Source of the DNA: Hydromicrobium sp964517765
GTDB lineage: Bacteria; Actinomycetota; Humimicrobiia; Humimicrobiales; Humimicrobiaceae
Reading direction: 5' to 3'
DNA length: 64,000 bases
NCBI GenBank assembly: GCA_964517765.1
Contig: CAZFEN010000005.1
Span: forward strand, 1 to 64,000
Below are positions 35,542 to 45,200 of the stretch, one piece after another; position 1 is the stretch's first letter, and each line of letters starts with the position of its first letter. Under the pieces are notes generated by a model. It saw only the letters and a program-made list of their open reading frames with translations. It was not told the origin of the DNA and searched no databases. Both the position numbers and the translations under genes were made by a program.

Positions 35542-35571
35542 ATTTTAACAGTAATATTAAAGTAAAGCCAA
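35542..35571 (-). promoter_or_regulatory. Promoter of the hypFCDE operon
   Basis: On the minus strand TTGGCT (35571-35566), 18 bp and TAAAAT (35547-35542) point at hypF. Transcription would begin about 10 bases before the start codon, leaving no room for a normal ribosome binding site. Confidence 0.5.
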
Positions 35572-35700
35572 TTGAACTGAAAGTTTGGTTTTAAGTCCCG
35601 TTAGAAGATATAATATGATAAAAGACTGAATTAAATCCTGGATACTTAGTTATAAAAATTATTTGGAAAAGATTGTAAATATTAATATTTCTTAACTTAT

Positions 35701-36630
35701 TTGTTAAAAAAAATAATAAAATTAGGCCGTTTTCAGTTTGCGCTTCCGGTATTTATGGTTTTTTCCTGCGGATCATTATTAGCGATGCTTTCGAGTGATG
35801 GATTTTTTAATGTATCCAGGTTTATATTCGGATACCTTATCTTCTTTTCTGCACAGCTTTCAGTCCAGTATAGCAATGAATATTTTGATTTTGATGCCGA
35901 CAGATTGACCATCCCGACTTTTTTTTCGGGTGGAAGTAAAGTTCTAAGAAATAATTACAGTCTAAAGATTTTTTCAAAGTGGATATCGATTTTTTTGGCT
36001 ATAGTCTCAATAATACTTTCCGTCTTATTTGTTTCAGTTTTTAAAGTATCTATCAGGATAATTATCTTAGCTGTATTTGCGAATCTGCTGGGCTGGTTCT
36101 ATACTGCGCCGCCATTAAGATTTTCATATAGAGGATTAGGTGAGATAACAATTATGTTGATCATAGGGATAATGTTGCCCATAGCCGGATTTGTTACTCT
36201 CAGAGATACTCTGGATAAAGAAATTATTATAATTCTAATACCACTATTATTGTGCACCGCTATGCTTTCTATTGCGGTTGAAATTCCTGACTACAAAGCT
36301 GACAGGATTTCCGGGAAGAATAATCTTGTTTCGGTATATGGCAGAAAGACAGGGTATTTAATGTTAACAGTCTTTTCTTCGGCAGCTTTTGTATACTTTA
36401 TAATTATAGCCGTGTTGAATATGATATATGGATTTTATAGATATGATATAAATTTTATACTGCTCGGATTGGTTTCAATACCTTCCCTCGTGACTTCGTT
36501 TTATGGAAGTATGGTCAATCCCTCTGAAAGAAGAAAAATAACATTATTTATAAATGTGATTATTTTTTCTTTGTTTTTCATATTGCTTATTTTCAATATT
36601 CATTTAATTATTCTGGTTTTATCAGTGTAA
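35701..36630 (+). CDS. UbiA-family prenyltransferase
   Basis: The 309-residue protein has about eight or nine membrane helices and the two Asp-rich motifs of intramembrane aromatic prenyltransferases: NEYFDFDAD (59-67) and DYKADRISGKNN in the second half. It transfers an isoprenoid chain to an acceptor, but the acceptor is not clear: MenA-like quinone synthesis, heme O synthesis or lipid synthesis are all open. No quinone genes are nearby. TTG is taken as start because the N-terminus KLGRFQFALPVF matches the family, and no ATG lies in frame upstream. A TATAAT at 35609-35614 could drive it. Confidence 0.82.
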   Translation: MLKKIIKLGRFQFALPVFMVFSCGSLLAMLSSDGFFNVSRFIFGYLIFFSAQLSVQYSNEYFDFDADRLTIPTFFSGGSKVLRNNYSLKIFSKWISIFLAIVSIILSVLFVSVFKVSIRIIILAVFANLLGWFYTAPPLRFSYRGLGEITIMLIIGIMLPIAGFVTLRDTLDKEIIIILIPLLLCTAMLSIAVEIPDYKADRISGKNNLVSVYGRKTGYLMLTVFSSAAFVYFIIIAVLNMIYGFYRYDINFILLGLVSIPSLVTSFYGSMVNPSERRKITLFINVIIFSLFFILLIFNIHLIILVLSV

Positions 36631-36730
36631 AAATCTTTTTTAAAAGATTTTTCATATAAATAATCAATTTAAATATTTTATGAATTCATTATAATCTTAT
36701 TTATAATATTATTTTAAAAAGAAGGTTAAA

Positions 36731-37057
36731 ATGAGTTTTTACGAAATCGCAAAAGCTGACGATATACCAGAGGGAACAATGAAGGCCGTATCGGTTCAGG
36801 ACAAAGAATTAATTGTAGTAAATTATGAAGGCAATTTTTATGCCATAAACAGAAGATGCACGCATATGAGCGGTGATCTATTAAAAGGAAAGCTTGAGGG
36901 AAAAATAGTTACATGCCCGAGACATGGTTCCAGGTTTGATGTCACAACGGGAAAAAGCATTTCAGGACCCAGAATAGGTTTTCTTAAGCTAAAGACAAAA
37001 GACGAACCAAACTATCAGGTAAAAGTCGAAAATGGCAGCATCAAAATAGATATTTGA
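36731..37057 (+). CDS. Rieske [2Fe-2S] ferredoxin
   Basis: The 108-residue soluble ferredoxin has the Rieske cluster ligands Cys43-Thr-His45 (RRCTHMSGDL) and Cys62-Pro-Arg-His65 (TCPRHGSRFD). It resembles the small Rieske ferredoxins of NirD or dioxygenase type, which pass electrons to a partner enzyme. No reductase or oxygenase lies next to it, so the partner is unknown. AAGAAGGTT precedes the ATG. Pseudogene debris follows directly. Confidence 0.9.
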   Translation: MSFYEIAKADDIPEGTMKAVSVQDKELIVVNYEGNFYAINRRCTHMSGDLLKGKLEGKIVTCPRHGSRFDVTTGKSISGPRIGFLKLKTKDEPNYQVKVENGSIKIDI

Positions 37058-37080
37058 CATAAAGTCTTTTATAAAGAAAC

Positions 37081-37242
37081 GATCCATGGACGGATCTGAA
37101 TGATATATTGAGTTTCTATAACGATACTCCCGAACCAAAGGAATTTTACAGGATCGAAAACACAAAACACCGCTTCGAAAGCTGCAGCTATTTTCAGGAT
37201 AACCCCGGGAAATTGATAGATTGGCTGAATAGGTGGATGTAA
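37081..37242 (+). pseudogene. C-terminal remnant of an alpha/beta-hydrolase-like gene
   Basis: Fifty-three open codons end at TAA, beginning DPWTDLNDILSFYND and ending LIDWLNRWM. The segment IENTKHRFE resembles the catalytic-histidine region of alpha/beta hydrolases, and the tail resembles their last helix. A stop codon lies three codons upstream and no start is present, so the rest of the gene has been lost. It overlaps the end of a second remnant on the other strand. Family assignment from such a short piece is tentative. Confidence 0.5.
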
Positions 37243-37852
37243 TTTTCTTTTTTTATTGTTGGTACAAATGCTGAAAAACTTTCAAATTTATCCCATTCAT
37301 CTATACTGACGTCTATAATCGGGGCAGTATAGCATTTATACGAAAATATAGGAATTCCGGTGGGTATGGTATTCTGGGTCCTGAAAATAGCCTGATCAAG
37401 GACCTGGTTTTTCTTTTCTTCGACATTGACGCTAATAACATTGTCTCCTTCGGGCTCTATATCATACCGGACTGTAAATGTTATTGTATTTGAGTTTGTT
37501 ATTATATTACCGGCACTATCTATAAGCTGAGCCATAATTTCATATTCACCCGAACTGCCTGGATTCCAGTTATATTCGTAAGGGGGAGAAGTAAATGATT
37601 TTATTTCATTATCATTTACCAGGACTTTTATGATATAGTCTGTACTCTCTACTTCCGGTGCCCTGATCTCTATATAGGGACAGCTTCACTTTCATTGATA
37701 AAATCAAAAGCTTTATCATTTGTAGGAGAAGATATAAAAAGCGTGTATTCTACCTCTTCTACGGTTTCTTCTTCTGCCCTGAAAAGAAAGTTAATGGCAT
37801 GCAGCTTATAATCGAGAAAAATATTATCACTGCTGTTATAAGGATTAGCCAA
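37194..37852 (-). pseudogene. Frameshifted remnant of an exported Ig-like-domain protein
   Basis: Two minus-strand open segments in different frames join into one protein if a one-base frameshift is placed near 37670-37685. The upstream part reads ANPYNSSDNIFLDYKL to FINESEAV; the downstream part continues PYIEIRAPEVESTDYIIKVL, then PPYEYNWNPGSSGEYEI. The downstream pattern is that of bacterial Ig-like domains, followed by APIIDVSIDEWDKF, resembling a sugar-binding module. No proper start codon or signal peptide remains. The stretch 37243-37906 has no other gene. Confidence 0.55.
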
Positions 37853-37906
37853 ACAGGATATAGGGGATTTTGTCCATTATAGGCTTATGTCTTTTGTGGA
37901 TCTTTT

Positions 37907-39988
37907 TCATTCCTTCTGCTTGTTCCTTTCTTCGGTTATTTTCTGAGCCAGCATTGGCGGAACTTCTTCGTAATGTGAAAATTTTTGAGTGAAGCGCCCT
38001 CTTCCCTGGGTAAGAGAAGTCAAATCAATAGTATAATTAAAAGTCTCAGATTGGGGTAAAGAAGCCTTGATCAGTTGCTTTTTATTTTCAATCGGGTTTA
38101 TCGAGATAATTTTTCCTCTCTTTGAATTTATATCGCCGATTATATCTCCCATATATTTCTCAGGCACAGTGATTTCAAGTTCATTGATGGGCTCCAGAAT
38201 AACGGGAGAAGCTTCCTGCATGCCCTTTTTAAATGCCATGGATGCCGCAATTTTAAAGGCCATCTCGGAAGAATCGACAGTATGATACGATCCGTCATAT
38301 AAATCTACACTTACATCTACTACGGGAGATTCTGCAAGAACACCTTTCAGAAGTGCCTCCCTGATACCTTTTTCCACGCCAGGTATATATCCTTTTGGTA
38401 TCGCACCGCCAAAAATACTGTTCTTAAACTCAAAACCTCCGCCACCTGGCAGCGGTTTGATCTCGATTAAAACATGTCCGTATTGCCCTCTGCCACCGGA
38501 TTGTTTTTTATATTTGTATTCCGCTTTAGCATCTTTTCTTATCGTCTCCTTATATGCAACCAGAGGTGTCAATATATCAATATCGATATCAAATTTCTCT
38601 TTTAGCTTCTCTTTAACCATGGAAATATGAAGTTCTCCCATGCCCCAGATCATGTTCTGATGCACTTCTAGGTTTAGCTCCTGTTTTATTGTCGGATCTT
38701 CCTGAATCAATTTGGAAAGTCCGTTACTTATTTTTTCTTCATCGCCTTTGCTCCTGGGTATGACAGCTCTGGGCAGTGTGGGAGAATAATATTCCGTTTC
38801 AGGTATTTTCAACGGTTGATCCTGACCGGAGATAGTGTCATCATTTAAAATGTCCATAATCTTTGAAACGGCCACAATTTCTCCGCAGGAAGCTTCGCCT
38901 GTATCAATTTGATTTTTACCCTGGAGTTTGAACAAATTGGAGAATTTATAAGTTTTTCCGGAACTTGAAACATAATAACTTTCATTGATCCTGATGGTTC
39001 CCGAAAAAATTCTGAATATCGATAACTTGCCTATATAAGGATCTGCCATTGTTTTAAAAACATATGCCAGTACCGGCTTATCAGGTGTGGGTTTAATTTC
39101 TATTTCTGATTTATTATTCAAATCCTGCGCCTTTACGGGCGATACATCAAGTGCGGAAGGAAGTAGAGAATTTATATAGTCCATTAATATATCTATGCCA
39201 AAATTTTTTCCGGAGGAAATTGCAAATACCGGAATAACCTTACCTTCCATTACGGCTTTTTTGAGGTTTTCGTTTATTACGGTTTCATCGATTTTTTCAC
39301 CTTCCAGATATTTGTTAAGCAGTCCGTCATCTGTTTCCACGATGGTTTCGATAAGTTCATTATGGTGACGTTCGATCTGATTCTTAATGCTTTCATCTAT
39401 TGGAATCTTATTACCGGTAAAAATCTTATCTTTATATTCATATGCCTGATTTTGAAGTATATCGGCGACTTTTGAAAAATTTTCACCGCTGTTCAGCGGA
39501 ACGGTTACAGGTACAAGTTTTAGCCTGTATTCATTTTTTATATCTTCAATGACTTTAGAATAATCTATATTTTCAAGGTCCAATTTATTTAATACGAGAA
39601 ATGCAGGTTTGGGATTTTTGCCAAGTAATTCCATTACCAACTCGGTTGGAGCCTGCACTCCTGATTTTACATCAATAACCAGAAGTGCACTGTCTATTAC
39701 TTTGATTGCGGCCTGTGTTTGTCCTATGAAATCCATATATCCCGGACAGTCTATAAGGTTTATATTAAAATCTTTCCATTTATAATTAAGTATACTTGAA
39801 TTTATGCTGAAACCTTTTCTGGTTTCCAGCGGGCTAAAATCCGAAGTCGTATTTTTTGCTTCTATGGTTCCAAGCCTATCGATTGATTTAGAATTGAATA
39901 AAATGCATTCTGTAAGCGTGGTTTTCCCGGTCCCATTTCCAGAGATAAGTCCGATAACTTTATTATTAGAGCAACTTTTACCATTCAT
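37907..39988 (-). CDS. fusA: Elongation factor G-like GTPase (FusA2 type)
   Basis: The 693-residue protein has the full EF-G domain order, including GRGQYGHVLIEI and the C-terminal GRGRFTQKFSHYEEVP. The GTP-binding residues deviate: the P-loop is GNGTGKTT (about 17-24) and the G3 motif is DCPGYMDF (80-87), with tyrosine in place of the catalytic histidine of DxPGH. Similar changes occur in the second EF-G-like proteins of Actinobacteria. It is therefore unlikely to be the main translocase; a recycling or stress role is possible. ATG 39988 is chosen for its GGAGG; the frame extends 17 codons further. Confidence 0.88.
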   Translation of the reverse strand: MNGKSCSNNKVIGLISGNGTGKTTLTECILFNSKSIDRLGTIEAKNTTSDFSPLETRKGFSINSSILNYKWKDFNINLIDCPGYMDFIGQTQAAIKVIDSALLVIDVKSGVQAPTELVMELLGKNPKPAFLVLNKLDLENIDYSKVIEDIKNEYRLKLVPVTVPLNSGENFSKVADILQNQAYEYKDKIFTGNKIPIDESIKNQIERHHNELIETIVETDDGLLNKYLEGEKIDETVINENLKKAVMEGKVIPVFAISSGKNFGIDILMDYINSLLPSALDVSPVKAQDLNNKSEIEIKPTPDKPVLAYVFKTMADPYIGKLSIFRIFSGTIRINESYYVSSSGKTYKFSNLFKLQGKNQIDTGEASCGEIVAVSKIMDILNDDTISGQDQPLKIPETEYYSPTLPRAVIPRSKGDEEKISNGLSKLIQEDPTIKQELNLEVHQNMIWGMGELHISMVKEKLKEKFDIDIDILTPLVAYKETIRKDAKAEYKYKKQSGGRGQYGHVLIEIKPLPGGGGFEFKNSIFGGAIPKGYIPGVEKGIREALLKGVLAESPVVDVSVDLYDGSYHTVDSSEMAFKIAASMAFKKGMQEASPVILEPINELEITVPEKYMGDIIGDINSKRGKIISINPIENKKQLIKASLPQSETFNYTIDLTSLTQGRGRFTQKFSHYEEVPPMLAQKITEERNKQKE

Positions 39989-40246
39989 TAGCACCCTCCG
40001 CAAAAGTGTAAGATTTTTTAGATAGTACTTAAGCCGCAATTAGGCAATAGAAGAAATATACCATAAAAATATTTTTGTGTAAAAACAATATTGGCATGCC
40101 TGCAGGGTCCGAAATTGACCATGGCCCATGATTATATTTTTGCAATTGGTTATATGATATAATTTAAAGTTGTTTATTTTTAATGTGGAAAAATGTAAAA
40201 TATTTTATTTTAGAAATGATTAAAATCAAGCAGTCAGGAGGTTAGT

Positions 40247-40816
40247 ATGCTACCAGGTGTAATTGCTGCAATAGCAGTGATATTTGGAATAGTGATACTG
40301 TTAGTTGTGATCGTGATAGGGGTGTATAATTCCATAGTATCACTGAGAAATAAAGTAGATAACTCGTGGCATCAAATCGATGTGCAGTTACGTAAAAGAT
40401 ATGATCTGATACCAAATCTGGTCGAAACCGTTAAGGGGTATGCAAAACATGAAAGGGAAACCCTGGAAAAAGTAATAAGCGCCAGGAAAATGGGAATTGA
40501 TGCTAAAACGGTAAAAGATCAGGCTAAAGCCGAAAATATGATAACCGGGACCTTGAAGTCATTATTTGCATTGTCTGAAAATTACCCCAATCTTAAAGCT
40601 GACCAGCATTTTTCAAGATTAATGGAACAGTTGAATGGTATTGAAAGCAATATTGCATATGCCAGACAGTTTTATAATGATATGGTCATGAAGCTTAATA
40701 CCAGAATACAGACTTTTCCGGGAAATATGTTCGCCCGAATGTTTAATTTCACTACCCGTGATTATTTTGAAATAGAAGAAGCCACAGCCAGAGAGCCGGT
40801 CAGGGTCCAGTTCTAG
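40247..40816 (+). CDS. lemA: LemA family membrane protein
   Basis: The 189-residue protein has one N-terminal membrane helix (about residues 5-27) followed by the LemA helical domain: NSIVSLRNKVDNSWHQIDVQ and RKRYDLIPNLVETVKGYAKH are its hallmark segments. The function is not established. LemA genes commonly neighbour HtpX-like peptidases, as here. AGGAGG precedes ATG, and TATAAT lies at 40158-40163. The 258-bp gap before it, shared with the divergent GTPase gene, holds no other feature. Confidence 0.93.
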   Translation: MLPGVIAAIAVIFGIVILLVVIVIGVYNSIVSLRNKVDNSWHQIDVQLRKRYDLIPNLVETVKGYAKHERETLEKVISARKMGIDAKTVKDQAKAENMITGTLKSLFALSENYPNLKADQHFSRLMEQLNGIESNIAYARQFYNDMVMKLNTRIQTFPGNMFARMFNFTTRDYFEIEEATAREPVRVQF

Positions 40817-40849
40817 AAAAATAGTTTAGAAAAAGGTGTGATTTAAGTA

Positions 40850-41791
40850 ATGTATGAACAAATTGCCAGCAACAGGGCAAAAACTGTATTTATAATAATA
40901 GGATTTGTTGTTTTTATAGCCGCTGTAGGATTTGCAGTGGGTTATTATGTCGACTATCGTTATGGTATAAATAGGAGTAATTCCATACTATTTATGGTAT
41001 TCGCTTTAATACTGGCCACCATTATGAGTTTTTCCAGTTATTATTACAGCGATAAAATAGTACTTGGTCTCACACGGGCAAGACTTATATCCAGAGAGGA
41101 AGATCCAAGAATATACTATATGGTAGAGGGACTAACAATAGCAGCAGGGTTGCCCATGCCTAAGATTTATGCAATAGAGGATGAAGGAATGAACGCATTT
41201 GCCACCGGTCGAAATCCTCAGAACAGTGCAATAGTCTTTACCCGCGGTCTGCTTAATAATTTAAATGATGAGGAACTTAAAGGAGTAATATCTCACGAGC
41301 TTTCTCATATAAAGAATTACGACATACTGCTGGGAACAATAGTGGTCATTCTGGTGGGAATGGTGACTATAATAAGTAATATTATATTACGCAGCTTTAT
41401 TTTCGGAGGCAGGGGAAGGAGATCCAGTAAAAGTTCAGGTGGAAATCTAATAACCGTTATATTTCTTGTAGTGGGGATAGCGCTTTTGATATTATCACCG
41501 ATAATTGCTACTCTGATAAGATTGGCAATAAGCAGAAACAGAGAATTTTTAGCTGATTCGACCGGTGCCCTGGTTTCAAGGTATCCGGCAGGACTGGCGA
41601 GTGCACTGAGAAAAATAAGCAGTCACAGTGCTGTTAAAACAGCAAATAGTGCGACTGCACATCTTTTTATAGCTAATCCGATTGCAGGAAAATCAAAGGC
41701 ATTCTTTAGTAATCTATTCAGCACTCATCCTCCTACTGAGGAAAGGATCAAAAGGCTGGAAAGCATGTCTTTGGGAGTGGGTGTAAAATAA
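40850..41791 (+). CDS. htpX: HtpX-like M48 membrane metalloprotease
   Basis: This 313-residue zinc protease has four predicted membrane helices and the HExxH motif in ISHELSHIKNYD. The third zinc ligand is Glu in NREFLADSTGA. HtpX degrades misfolded membrane proteins. It follows lemA by about 30 bp in the usual pairing. The C-terminal THPPTEERIKRLE is the family end motif. Confidence 0.93.
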   Translation: MYEQIASNRAKTVFIIIGFVVFIAAVGFAVGYYVDYRYGINRSNSILFMVFALILATIMSFSSYYYSDKIVLGLTRARLISREEDPRIYYMVEGLTIAAGLPMPKIYAIEDEGMNAFATGRNPQNSAIVFTRGLLNNLNDEELKGVISHELSHIKNYDILLGTIVVILVGMVTIISNIILRSFIFGGRGRRSSKSSGGNLITVIFLVVGIALLILSPIIATLIRLAISRNREFLADSTGALVSRYPAGLASALRKISSHSAVKTANSATAHLFIANPIAGKSKAFFSNLFSTHPPTEERIKRLESMSLGVGVK

Positions 41792-41810
41792 CCGGAGGTG
41801 TTTTAATAAT

Positions 41811-42692
41811 ATGGAAAAAGGAACATTAAAAGTAAAGTCGGGGCTTGCCCAGATGCTTAAGGGCGGAGTGATAATGGATGTAACCTCTGTGGAACAGGCA
41901 AAAATTGCAGAGGAAGCAGGAGCAGTATCGGTAATGGCGCTCGAAAGGATACCGGCGGATATAAGAGCAACCGGCGGCGTAGCAAGGATGACCGATCCTG
42001 AAATAATATTAAAGATCATGGATGCCGTTTCCATTCCTGTAATGGCAAAAGCAAGAATAGGACATTTTGCGGAGGCACAGATCCTGGAGTCTATTGGCGT
42101 AGATTATATAGATGAGAGTGAAGTACTGACTCCGGCAGATGAGAAGTATCATATAAACAAGTGGAACTTTAAGATTCCATTTGTATGCGGTGCCACGAAT
42201 CTGGGAGAAGCCTTAAGAAGAATAGGTGAAGGTGCCGCGATGATAAGGACAAAAGGGGAAGCCGGTACAGGGGACGTCATAGAAGCAGTAAAACATATGA
42301 GGTGTATAAAAGACGAGATTGTAAAAGTTGCTTCACTGCCCAGGGAGGAGCTTATGACGATATCAAAAGAAATGGGTGCTCCTTACGATCTTGTGATATA
42401 TGTCCATGAGAACAAGAATTTACCGGTGGTGAATTTTTCTGCCGGTGGAATATCAACTCCTGCCGATGCCGCAATGATTATGCAGCTTGGTGCGGACGGT
42501 ATTTTCGTAGGTTCGGGGATTTTTAAATCAGAAAATCCTTCAAAGATGGCTCAGGCTATTGTCGAAGCTACTACTCATTATAATAATCCCGAAGTTCTTG
42601 CAAGAGTTTCGAGGGGACTGGGAAATCCGATGAGAGGGACTGCCGTATTGACACTTTCGAAAGAGGAAGTAATCTCGAATAGAGGATGGTAA
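41811..42692 (+). CDS. pdxS: Pyridoxal 5'-phosphate synthase, synthase subunit PdxS
   Basis: The 293-residue TIM-barrel enzyme builds PLP from ribose 5-phosphate, glyceraldehyde 3-phosphate and ammonia. VMAKARIGHFAEAQ holds one active-site lysine, and GGVARMTDPE and NFSAGGISTPADAAMMQ-like blocks are visible. Ammonia comes from PdxT, encoded seven bases downstream. Pentose phosphates produced by the first region would supply its substrate pool. Confidence 0.97.
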   Translation: MEKGTLKVKSGLAQMLKGGVIMDVTSVEQAKIAEEAGAVSVMALERIPADIRATGGVARMTDPEIILKIMDAVSIPVMAKARIGHFAEAQILESIGVDYIDESEVLTPADEKYHINKWNFKIPFVCGATNLGEALRRIGEGAAMIRTKGEAGTGDVIEAVKHMRCIKDEIVKVASLPREELMTISKEMGAPYDLVIYVHENKNLPVVNFSAGGISTPADAAMIMQLGADGIFVGSGIFKSENPSKMAQAIVEATTHYNNPEVLARVSRGLGNPMRGTAVLTLSKEEVISNRGW

Positions 42693-42698
42693 AAAGAA

Positions 42699-43295
42699 GT
42701 GGGTATCATAGCAGGCGTTCTTTCCCTCCAGGGAGCTTTTAAAGAACATATAAATAAATTGAGAGAGTGCGGGGTATCCGCGGTGGAAGTAAGGTTTCCC
42801 GAACAGCTTGAAAAAATCGATGGACTTATTATTCCGGGTGGTGAGAGTACCACCATAAATAAATTGCTTGAAATATATAAATTTAAAGATAACCTTGATA
42901 AGTTCAACAGTAAACATAAACCCATATTTGGTACCTGTGCAGGTTTGATTCTGCTGGCAAAAAACATCGAAGGGGAAGATAAGGGTCTGGATTATATAGA
43001 TATCAAGGTACGGAGAAATGCATACGGACGTCAGGCAGATAGTTTTGAGGAACTGCTTGATATAAGTCTTGATAGAAGTGAGAACGGCGGCAAATTCAAA
43101 TCCGTTTTTATAAGAGCACCAAAAATTATAAGCGCAGGCAAAGAAGTTGCGATTTTAGCAAGATATAATGAGGATATGGTACTGGCAAGAGAAAATAATG
43201 TCATGGTTTGTACTTTTCATCCCGAGCTAACGGATGATCTCAGGATACATAAATATTTTATAAATATGATTAAAAATTATAAAGGAGAGAATTGA
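42699..43295 (+). CDS. pdxT: Pyridoxal 5'-phosphate synthase, glutaminase subunit PdxT
   Basis: The 198-residue class I-type glutaminase delivers ammonia to PdxS. PGGESTT and FGTCAGLILLA (nucleophile cysteine) and CTFHPEL (His and Glu of the triad) are intact. The start is GTG, and AAAAAGAAG is the only weak ribosome binding site; translation may be coupled to pdxS. Its stop overlaps the ATG of yebC (TGATG). Confidence 0.96.
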   Translation: MGIIAGVLSLQGAFKEHINKLRECGVSAVEVRFPEQLEKIDGLIIPGGESTTINKLLEIYKFKDNLDKFNSKHKPIFGTCAGLILLAKNIEGEDKGLDYIDIKVRRNAYGRQADSFEELLDISLDRSENGGKFKSVFIRAPKIISAGKEVAILARYNEDMVLARENNVMVCTFHPELTDDLRIHKYFINMIKNYKGEN

Positions 43296-44044
43296 TGTCC
43301 GGTCATTCAAAGTGGCATTCAATCAAACATAAAAAAGCTAAGGAAGATGCAAAGAGGGGCAATATGTTCGGTAAACTTAGCAGAAATATAATTGTGGCGG
43401 TAAAAGAAGGAGGAGGAAGCGATCCCAGAGACAATATAGCTCTTGCCAATGCAATTGCAAAAGCCAAAGAATATAATATGCCCCAGAGCAACATAGAGAG
43501 GGCGGTTAAAAAAGGAACCGGTGAAATAGAGGGAGGAAATTTCGAGAGCATTCTTTACGAAGGTTATGGTCCCGGTGGGATAGCTATAATAGTAGAAGTG
43601 ATGACAGAGAACAGAAATAGAACCGCTTCGGATGTAAGAAACATTTTAAGCAGATATAATGGAACCCTGGGTGAGAGTGGAAGTGTGAGCTGGCAATTCG
43701 AAAGAAAAGGTATGATTATAGTGGAGCGAAGTGAAGTCAAAAATGAGGAAGAATTTATGCTCGGTATGATTGATAGTGGTGCTGAAGATATAGATGAAGA
43801 TGATGATGTATATGAAATTAAAACTCCTCCTGTTGAATTTATAAAAGTAAGGGAAGCTCTCGAAAAAAATAAGATAAATATAAAATCCAGTGAACTGGGG
43901 CTTATACCCAAATCAGCTATTAAATTGTCTAAAGAAGAAAGCGTCAAAGTACTGAAACTGCTCAACGCACTTGATGAACACGATGATGTCCAGAATGTAA
44001 CCTCTAATCTTGAGATCTCGGATGAGATATTAAGCGAAGTATAA
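43295..44044 (+). CDS. yebC: YebC/PmpR family protein
   Basis: The 249-residue protein begins MSGHSKWHSIKHKKAKEDAK, the family hallmark, and has the acidic central region. The family includes DNA-binding regulators and, as shown for some members, factors that relieve ribosome stalling at proline stretches. AAAGGAGAG precedes the ATG. The position between pdxT and ruvC is the actinobacterial arrangement. Confidence 0.96.
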   Translation: MSGHSKWHSIKHKKAKEDAKRGNMFGKLSRNIIVAVKEGGGSDPRDNIALANAIAKAKEYNMPQSNIERAVKKGTGEIEGGNFESILYEGYGPGGIAIIVEVMTENRNRTASDVRNILSRYNGTLGESGSVSWQFERKGMIIVERSEVKNEEEFMLGMIDSGAEDIDEDDDVYEIKTPPVEFIKVREALEKNKINIKSSELGLIPKSAIKLSKEESVKVLKLLNALDEHDDVQNVTSNLEISDEILSEV

Positions 44045-44054
44045 ATATTTAAAA

Positions 44055-44579
44055 ATGACGGATGATAGAATAAGAATATTAGGAATAGACCCGGGATTGG
44101 AAACTACAGGAATAAGTATACTGGACATAAGAAAAGGAGATTATTACCCTGTATATTCTGATTGTATCATCACAAAAAAGACCAGACCCGTCTGTGAAAG
44201 ATTAGAAGATATCTACACAACAATCAATCAATTAATCAAGAAGTACTCCCCTGATTGTCTGGCAATAGAAGAAATTTTTTTTAATATGAATGTCAAATCG
44301 GCTATGGATGTTAGCCAGGCAAGGGGGGTCTCTATTCTTGCAGGAAGTATCAACAATCTGGAGATATACGAGTATACCCCACTTGAGGTAAAGCAGGCCA
44401 TTGTTGGTTATGGTAAAGCAACAAAGAAGCAGATAAAATATATGTTAAAGATTATTTTAAAAATTGAAGATAATTTCTTTCCTAAAAAAGATGATGCATG
44501 GGACGCAATGGCTATATCGGTATGTCATGCAAACAATAAAAAGTTTCAAGATAAGGTTAAAATTATTAAAAATTATTGA
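44055..44579 (+). CDS. ruvC: Holliday junction resolvase RuvC
   Basis: The 174-residue endonuclease cleaves four-way junctions. GIDPGLETTG holds the first catalytic aspartate; AIEEIFF and KKDDAWDAMAISVCHA hold the other acidic residues. No good ribosome binding site precedes the ATG, ten bases behind yebC. It is first of the ruvCAB set. Confidence 0.95.
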   Translation: MTDDRIRILGIDPGLETTGISILDIRKGDYYPVYSDCIITKKTRPVCERLEDIYTTINQLIKKYSPDCLAIEEIFFNMNVKSAMDVSQARGVSILAGSINNLEIYEYTPLEVKQAIVGYGKATKKQIKYMLKIILKIEDNFFPKKDDAWDAMAISVCHANNKKFQDKVKIIKNY

Positions 44580-44587
44580 CAGGTTAT

Positions 44588-45178
44588 ATGATTGCAAAGA
44601 TATTCGGTAAGATAATAAAAAAATCTCCGTCGAGCATTCTGGTATTGACCGGAGGAATAGGATTCGAGATATTAATTTCAAGCAGAACTTTCGAAAAGAT
44701 ACCGGAAGCAGGTTCGGAAGTGGAACTTGATATATATACTCATGTAAGAGAAGATGAATTAAAGCTGGTAGGTTTCCTTGACCTCTCGGATAAGAATTTT
44801 TTTCTAAAGCTTATAAGCGTTTCCGGTATATCGATTAAAATAGCATTGAGTGCCCTGTCTATATACAGCGGAGAGGAACTTGGAAGAATAATCTCAACGA
44901 GAGAAGTCGATCTTTTGAGAAGAATTCCGGGAATTGGCCTAAAACTTGCCGAGAGGATGATCGTGGAACTAAAAGATAAGCTTGAAGATATAAAGATGGC
45001 TGGAGCCATTCGTTCAGGTATGGAAGAAAATGAAAAAATATATGAAGTGAAACAGGCTCTCAAGACCCTGGGGTATAATTCCAGAGAGATAGGAAAGGCT
45101 ATATCAAGGTTAAGTGTTGATATCATAGAAAAAGAAAAAATAGAAGTTATACTTAAGATGGCTCTTAAGGAAATTTAA
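44588..45178 (+). CDS. ruvA: Holliday junction DNA helicase subunit RuvA
   Basis: The 196-residue DNA-binding subunit holds the junction for RuvB. An OB-fold start (MIAKIFGKI), helix-hairpin-helix segments (LLRRIPGIGLKLAERMIVEL) and a C-terminal RuvB-contacting domain are visible. ATG 44588 is preferred over an in-frame TTG 12 bases earlier, which would overlap ruvC. Confidence 0.94.
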   Translation: MIAKIFGKIIKKSPSSILVLTGGIGFEILISSRTFEKIPEAGSEVELDIYTHVREDELKLVGFLDLSDKNFFLKLISVSGISIKIALSALSIYSGEELGRIISTREVDLLRRIPGIGLKLAERMIVELKDKLEDIKMAGAIRSGMEENEKIYEVKQALKTLGYNSREIGKAISRLSVDIIEKEKIEVILKMALKEI

Positions 45179-45200
45179 AAATAATGATCAGGTAAGCAAA

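Noticed and set aside
40094..40106. GCATGCCTGCAGG, identical to part of a cloning polylinker
   Set aside because: Only 13 bases match and the flanks are unrelated, so this is chance rather than vector contamination.
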